Assembly: GCF_921293095.1 (NCBI RefSeq) | Contig: NC_060254.1 | Coordinates: forward strand, 110,880,917-110,944,916 | Direction: 5' to 3' | Source of the DNA: Ischnura elegans | Taxonomy: Eukaryota > Arthropoda > Insecta > Odonata > Coenagrionidae | Length of the DNA: 64,000 nucleotides | Shown here: in pieces, positions 58,172 to 64,000 of the stretch | Numbering within the stretch: position 1 is the stretch's first letter | Layout: each line of letters starts with the position of its first letter | Notes under the pieces: generated by a model | What the model was told of the DNA's origin: nothing | What the model saw: only the letters and a program-made list of their open reading frames with translations | Databases searched by the model: none | Position numbers and translations under genes: made by a program

Positions 58172-59474
58172 CGAGGGTGGTTTGAAAAGTTCTCGGAATC
58201 ACCACGAGTTGTCAGCGCTAGTGCAACGAACTTTTCACGTGATATCCATAGGTCTGTTTGCTCTAAACACATGCCACGTCAATGTTCGTGGAAAAGAACT
58301 GTGGCGGTGACGTGGCTTTTTTGTTGTTCCCGTATAGTGATTTGCAAAGATGGAAAAAATCGAGATTCGTGCAGTGATTAAGTACTTCGTAAAAATAGCT
58401 ATGAAAGCAAAGGACATTCATGCCGGTTTCCAGAATACACTAGGGGACTCTGCTCCTTCATAGTCAACTGTTGCCAAGAGGACAAAAAAATTTAAATTTG
58501 GTCGGGGGAGCTTAGATGATGGTGCGGGCAAGGGTCGGCCAAGAAGTGTCACTACTCCAGAAATCATTGCAAAAGTGCACAAAATAGTAATGGAGGATCG
58601 CCGATTGAAAGTGGGTGAAATTGCTCTTGCTTGCCTGATGTCATGTAAAAGGGTATGTTATATTTTCACGGAAAAATTATAAATGAAAAAATTATCTGCA
58701 AGATGAGTGCCGTGACTCTTGACGCAGTACCAAAAACGCATGAGAATGGACATATCGGAACAATGTTTAACCCGTTTTAGGGAAAACGAACAAGTTTTTT
58801 TGCACCGGTTTATGACCAAAGATGAAACTTGGATCCATTACTATTCCCCAGAGACAAAAAACAGCCAAAGCTGTGGAAACATGATGATTATCCACCACCA
58901 AAGAAACAAAGACAATTCTTTCGACTGGAAAGGTCATGGCATCAGTGTTCTGGGATGTGAAGGGAATTCTGTATATAGATTGTCTCCCCACTAGGCAAAC
59001 AATTACTAGGCAATACTATGCTAACCTCTTGGACTAATTTCAACAAAATATACGCGACAAAAGGCCAGGTTTAGCAAGGAAGAATGTCATCTTTCATCAA
59101 TACAATGCGCGCCTGCACACATGTGCTGTCGCCATGGCAAAATAACACGAACTATGGTATTAATTGTTGCCACTTCCGCTTTATGCACCTGATGTGCCTC
59201 CGTCAGACTTCCATCTCTTCCCAAAATTGAAATTGCTTGATAGTGGACCTGGTGGATAAAATGATTTACTTCAAATGAAGAACTGATAGCCGGAGTTGAC
59301 AACTATTTTGCAGGCCTAGAGAAATATCATTTTCTAGATGGGATCAAGGCACTAGAATATCATTGGACCAAATGTAGTAATCTACAAGGAGACTATATTG
59401 AAAAATAAAATAAGTTTCAGTGATGTAAGAACATTTTTTCTATTCCATTCCGAGAACTTTTCAAACCACCATCG
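58172..59474 (+). mobile_element. Mariner transposon, 1303 bp, TA target duplication
   Basis: Terminal inverted repeats of about 28 bp with one mismatch: CGAGGGTGGTTTGAAAAGTT at the left, and at the right its mirror, which starts CGATGGTGG. A TA dinucleotide flanks each end (58170-58171 and 59475-59476), the mariner target. The length is that of a full mariner. It is inserted into the 3' UTR of a CR1-like LINE. Confidence 0.92.
58350..59408 (+). pseudogene. Mariner transposase, inactivated
   Basis: The start is at ATG 58350 (MEKIEIRAVIKYF). A helix-turn-helix region precedes KGRPRSVTTPE. A TAG stop at about 58459 and a TAA near 58680 break the frame, and frameshifts follow. Catalytic region: KDETWIHYYSPETK keeps the first Asp. 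The second, in VIFHQYNARLH, has Tyr where mariners have Asp (HQDNA). The third is retained in YAPDVPPSDFHLFPKLK. Stops, shifts and a lost catalytic Asp make the transposase dead. Confidence 0.88.
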
Positions 59475-59476
59475 TA

Positions 59477-59515
59477 GTATGTGGATGTAGCAGGTGTGTA
59501 GACGTGAGATGGAGA
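59477..59515 (+). mobile_element. CR1-like LINE family A, 3' end after the mariner
   Basis: The sequence GTATGTGGATGTAGCAGG directly after the TA duplicate completes the family terminus, which is GTATTATGTAGACGTAG in the uninterrupted copy at 11.37 kb. Confidence 0.6.
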
Positions 59516-60705
59516 TGGTGACCTCGTGAGAGTTATCCGAGCATTGCTACTTTGCAATATGCGAATAATTATTCTCTCCCCATGTATCGCTTATCTGCCT
59601 GTTTTTCCCAGAGTGAGCGCCACGACTAGATGTCACTGTGAATTGCAAATTAACCGAAGGCACAGGTGAGGATGATTCTAACAAGAGGAACCGGAGTCTA
59701 CATTAATGGATTGAAAAATTCATTTGTTCCCTGTGGAATATCGTTTTTACTTTGATAAATTCAAGGTGGAATTCCTCCTGTTCCTGGAAATTGTTATTGT
59801 ATTATTATTTTGGTGGTAAAACATCGGAATTTAATTTTTAAGAGTAGCTGGACATCTTATTGGAAGATAGGACTGCTCTGTATGGCGTTTCATTGGCACA
59901 GTGTTCTAAGGAATAAGCCAGCCAGTTTTGAAAAGCACTTGCTCTAACATTTTATGATAAAAAATGTAGTTGAATTGAATAACCGCCCACAGATTCGTCA
60001 AGTCTTGTCGGAATTCCTTCCGGTCTTATTCTTTGCATATCACCAAAGTTTCTCAAACGAATTAAACATCTTTTGAACAAAATTACAATTTCAATAAATG
60101 GGGAATATTTTTAAGAATTGAAGGGTGGAAAATGTTTGCTTTTCGTTTCGAGTTGGCGAGGAATAACCAACTGTTTGGATTATTATAACTTAGTTAAGTC
60201 ATAATCTACTTATTTAATTACGTACCGGCACATTATTGATAGTTCCACAGTGTAACTGTTGGCAATGAGAATCAGGAAACAAAATAATAATGTGAATGTA
60301 TTTTTCTTCATGTTTTAAAAATATAGTTTTTAGTATGTATTCAGAATCCATTTTAATTTACGTAAAAAATAATTTTTCCGGTAAAGAATATTTAAAGTTA
60401 AAAAAGTAATTTCAATTGTAGACAATGAAAGCAAAGCTTTTCTTCTCCCTCAAACTGAAGATCTACTAAAGAGTTACTGTTGTCTTCTTTAGAATGTTAG
60501 TAATGTATATACGTAGATCATACACGTTAAATGTAAGCAGTATATTCAATATCTTTTTATATTTATTTTTGTTTTTAGCTCTTTTTGTCGCCTTCTCCCT
60601 GCCTGACGGGGATGGGCAAAACAAAGCAACAGAAAAGAGAAAGTCTCTCGAAGTCGTGCGCAGTTGCCACATAGCGCATCGTGACTCACAGTACCCTAGC
60701 AGTTA
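59516..60705. other. Unassigned AT-rich DNA
   Basis: No feature recognised. Confidence 0.4.
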
Positions 60706-61022
60706 ATGAATCATTCGCTGGTTGCTTTAAAACGTTTACCTTTAGGGATGATTCGACTATTGTTGGTGCAGATTCCCTCGGTGAATCAAGCGTCCAAGAA
60801 CGGGTTTTTCGGAGACGGAAGTCCAAATGGTATTGAGTGCAATTTGCTTTTTTCGCTGCGAAGCAGAAAAAAAGTATGGACAAAAGATATCCTGTGTATC
60901 AAACAGTGTCTGATTGTCTTGGTATCAGCTTGATATCAGTGAAAAGAGTCGCGGCTAAACAGAAGGATTATTCTTACCATCCGATTTTACCATCCGATAA
61001 AATTTACGCTATTATGGCTTAG
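60706..61022 (+). pseudogene. Possible transposase or HTH-protein remnant (weak)
   Basis: Two overlapping frames carry MNHSLVALKRLPLGMIR and, shifted, MDKRYPVYQTVSDCLGISLI followed by SVKRVAAKQK. The second resembles the helix-turn-helix style ...LGIS..TVKR... of transposases. The stretch is short and frameshifted, and no catalytic motif follows. It may be chance. Confidence 0.2.
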
Positions 61023-62940
61023 AATTTACGTCGTAGAAAAGCATTTTGATGAAAGCTCAGCCCAACCTGACCTTAAGTTTACCTGAAGGGTGCAACAACG
61101 ATACTTTCATCGTGCGAGTCGGTCATTTAAAGGAAGCGCGCCCTCTTGAGTCGGTGGCAACCACGCGCCTCTTTTCGCCTCCCCCTCCCACGACGGAGCT
61201 GCCGTTACGCGCATAGAAACATCTAGTTAAATAATAAGTGATATTGACGTTATTATTGATATTTAATATACATTTCATATGTGCTTGCATTACTAACATT
61301 TTACGGAAGACAACAGTACCAATCAATTTTCAATTGACTCACTGGTTTCGAAGTTAGCAGAGGTTTGCGTTGTTTACAACAACTCCGTTAATTTTTGTGG
61401 TATAAACTATTTGTTTTCGGCAAACTGCTAATAATAGATGTGGCTTCTTTATATCAAAATTGCAAGTTATAGGAACGAAAACTACGGGAATGCCAAGCGC
61501 TCAAAGTTGGGCACCTTGATTTTACGCGCAAAAAACGGGTACTTTTTCGAGAAAAAATTAAGTACAGGAAATACTATTGAGCTGAAGAATTTTTAAAGTA
61601 CATGATATAACGTAGAACTAAATTCTCTCTCGTAGGCTTTTTATTGCATTGAAATCAATTGCTTCATTTAGACGCTAGAGCTCCTCAAACTCGAGTATCT
61701 TGCTTTTTTTTACAGACAGTAATTATATTTTTGGGTGAGCTAGTTTTAAGCTGTGATCGAAACAGTAATTGGGCTGTTATTTAATTCAATGCGAAGTTTT
61801 CGAATATTGTGCAGGATTATTCTAGAATAATCCATTAACCTTGAATAAACAGCACGAATGGAATTTAGGCTATTACAACTTTTATCTCATTACTACCTAT
61901 TTCAAGAAGTGGTCTTCCTAAGCGTTTCCCCTCAAAAGGCCGTATTCATTGTAAATGCGCTTATCGTTGGACATCTTCTCTTTTTGAATACGAATAATAT
62001 GTATGCGTAGCCGGGAGTGGACTTCACGCCAAAGATGCTGGTAGCGTTTCCCCTTCGCTCCTGCTTAATTCAAAACGGTACTCGACACGCTGCGCTGCTC
62101 TGAAATGAATATTCAAAAGCATAACATCTGAAATTTCACTAAACAAATTAATCTCCTAGGTATGCTTTTGACGACAGCGCTTTATCAAATGCAAACCGGT
62201 AATTTTCTCTTTCTTGAATGTGCATAACCATAGTTAACCCCACTTTACTGAATCGCGCGTTTTATTTCTTTAATTTTAACGAGTGAGTTTTTAACGCGAC
62301 GGATGTTCACGGAAGACTATCTAATTCAATAAACCCCCATGAACACGAATGAATTTAGTGCTTGGGATCTTGAAAGGGAAAGTATTAGATTTAGACATGG
62401 AGCCTTTTTTTCAGTTGTGAATGTATATTTATCATTAAATAAATCCAACAAGAAAAATATTCAAAGGCCGATCAATTTAATTAAAAAATAAGTGAGATAT
62501 TTGATCTTGAAATCACCATGGAGGTGAGGTAGATAAATCGGAACCCGGGTAGGAATAAATTTTATAACCGTGGAAAATTGAGAGTGTTTATTTTAATAAT
62601 AAAAAAGGGAAAACGCCGAGGAAGATGGACCAATGAGAATTCTCTGGTCTATTATATGGATCAATGAAAAGGCGCCTGACTCCAACAGAAGTGTATAGAA
62701 GACAGTCTCTTTGATCTGGACTTACTTAGATAGGTAGAAAATTATATATTGCTCATGAAATATTCCGTAAGAACAAAAAAATATTAAATTACATAATTGC
62801 TTACACCGGAAAGGTAGCACTGGTAGCTTACACTATTTGATCCATTAGTGCGTTTCATTCGCACACTTAATCACGCTGAAGAGATGGTATACCTCCGTAT
62901 CGGCAGCTGGCCTCGCAACCGATATTAATAGCGGGAAGAT
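61023..62940. other. Unassigned DNA
   Basis: No feature recognised; only short chance frames such as 61123-61326 (minus strand). Confidence 0.4.
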
Positions 62941-62967
62941 ATTTGGAGGGGTCTGGACTTCATTGAC

Positions 62968-63005
62968 CTGAAGAAGGCAGCTGCGATGCCAGCGAAACTG
63001 TCGTC
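62968..63005 (+). ncRNA. Hammerhead-like Penelope motif P3
   Basis: CTGAAGA (62968-62974), stem GGCA/TGCC (62976-62979 with 62987-62990), CGAAAC (GAAAC 62994-62998), TGTCGTC (62999-63005). The helix III pairing AC/GU around UGUC is as in P1 and P2. A short CTTC/GAAG pairing is possible outside. An RTE-like LINE is inserted 17 bases downstream. Confidence 0.45.
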
Positions 63006-63021
63006 TAAGAAGACGGACACT

Positions 63022-63511
63022 TCATCATCATTATAAGACAGCAATCCTAAGATTGTTTTGACGCAGCTCTCCATTCCTATCCGCTGACCATTTCATAGCG
63101 ACGTATTTCTTCTCTTCTTCGTCCTTTACATCCCATTTTCCTATGCAACTCATTCGGGGCCGTCCATCGCCCTTCTTCCCTTCCACCTGTCCTTCTAAAA
63201 TTGTTCGCATCAGGCCATCATGCCTCATAATGTGGCCAATTAAGTTGGTTTGTCTTCTCCTTAAGGTTTTTAGGACACTTCTCTTTTCTCCCTCTTTCCT
63301 CGGCACTTCCTCATGGCTTACTCGGTCGAGGCGTTACATCTTCACCATTCTTCGGCAGCACCACATTCCGAACTCTCAACTGTCCTACTGCTGTCAACAT
63401 CCAAGCTTCGCTCCCATGGAGTAAAATGCTCCATATATAGCATCTGATGAATTGTTTTCTTACTTCTATGCTTTTATTCTCAGCTGTACGCTTAGAACTA
63501 AGCTTTAAAAT
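63022..63511 (-). mobile_element. RTE-like LINE copy 3, 5'-truncated, 7-bp target-site duplication
   Basis: Direct repeats GGACACT at 63015-63021 and 63512-63518 bracket the insertion. The 3' end on the minus strand is the ATGATGA tail. Coding remnants occur in two frames: RKQFIRCYIWSILLHGSEAWMLT, then after a shift KRSVLKTLRRRQTNLIGHIMRHDG and EGQVEGKKGDGRPRM. It is more diverged from copies 1 and 2 than they are from each other, so it is an older or separate subfamily. Confidence 0.85.
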
Positions 63512-63564
63512 GGACACTCCCGGAGCATATTCCGTCTACCTCTCCGCTGAAACTGTATTTCGTA

Positions 63565-63618
63565 AGCGGTAAATTATTAGTATAACGATTTACATCAGTA
63601 TGCTAATAATTTACCGCT
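63565..63618. repeat. Perfect 16-bp-arm inverted repeat
   Basis: Arms 63565-63580 (AGCGGTAAATTATTAG) and 63603-63618 are exact reverse complements around a 22-base loop. No context. Confidence 0.7.
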
Positions 63619-64000
63619 AAACATTACGATCATTTACAATCAAAATTATGTCCTCTTCATTCGTGTACTGTACTTTTTGCTTATGCCATATTGAATTGAT
63701 CATTTTAAATACGAAGTCTCCCAGATGTGAGCAGTAACAGTAGGTGCGAAGCTGCATTAATTCCCGAAATAACGAAACAGATATGATTTATAGGTGATCT
63801 ATGCGACATTTACCGATTATCAGAGTAGTGTTAAATATGCATACTGAATAGAGTTCAACATGAAATAAAAACATTGCACAACCTTGAAAAATATCTTATT
63901 TAGGTTGGGATTGAGAGTAGGGAAGCAAAGGTGCTAATTTAGCAGACGAATCAAATTAATTCCCCGGAGCGGAAAATGTTAAATCGGCACTAGCATCAGT
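63619..64000. other. Unassigned AT-rich DNA
   Basis: No feature recognised to the window edge. Confidence 0.4.

Noticed and set aside
1..64000. CRISPR array, bacterial operon or phage
   Set aside because: No regularly spaced repeats, no dense coding, no ribosome-binding patterns; all proteins are eukaryotic transposon types.

Overview
This window looks like AT-rich, intron-scale or intergenic DNA from an arthropod, most probably an insect. No host gene can be supported in 64 kb. There are no operons, Shine-Dalgarno-type gene starts or long uninterrupted reading frames apart from transposon proteins. What can be recognised is layer upon layer of transposable elements typical of arthropod genomes: jockey/CR1-like, RTE-like and L1/Daphne-like LINEs, Penelope-like fragments, a mariner, TTAA-flanked miniature elements and tRNA-derived SINEs. 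The species cannot be fixed from the sequence alone.

Layout. 1-1630: 3' part of an L1/Daphne-like LINE, followed by a tRNA-derived SINE. 1.7-12.4 kb: mostly unassigned AT-rich DNA, with a short LINE 3' end, a direct repeat and a large inverted pair (9.8-11.9 kb). 12.4-14.4 kb: a LINE 3' end, then an RTE-like LINE copy with target-site duplications. 16-21.2 kb: a 'GGGGTAAC' repeat element, a perfect hairpin, a CR1-like 3' end, a Penelope-type motif, a tRNA-Gly-like SINE, a fold-back element and a TTAA miniature element. 22.6-25.9 kb: a second RTE-like copy with a 12-bp target-site duplication, plus two more LINE tails. 26.3-27.8 kb: a widespread-type arthropod repeat. 34.4-36.7 kb: two different reverse transcriptase fragments. 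38-42 kb: Penelope-type structured ends, a Penelope C-terminus and CR1-like fragments. 43.7-46.7 kb: the most intact element, a jockey-like LINE with an uninterrupted 894-residue ORF2, clean target-site duplications and a (TTGGC)n tail. 47-56 kb: hairpins, a tRNA-Gly-like SINE, a head-to-head SINE palindrome and a second 'GGGGTAAC' element. 57.6-59.5 kb: a mariner nested inside a CR1-like LINE tail. 63 kb: a third RTE-like copy inserted just downstream of a Penelope-type motif.

The parts do not form a cooperating gene system. The most interesting signal is a recurring structured motif (CTGANGA, a hairpin with changing sequence, then GAAAC) found in at least five unrelated contexts. It resembles the hammerhead-ribozyme cores described in Penelope-like elements. 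One copy sits inside a compact 124-bp unit with 27-bp perfect inverted arms. The dated insertions (target-site duplications, nesting) also allow a relative history of the locus to be read.
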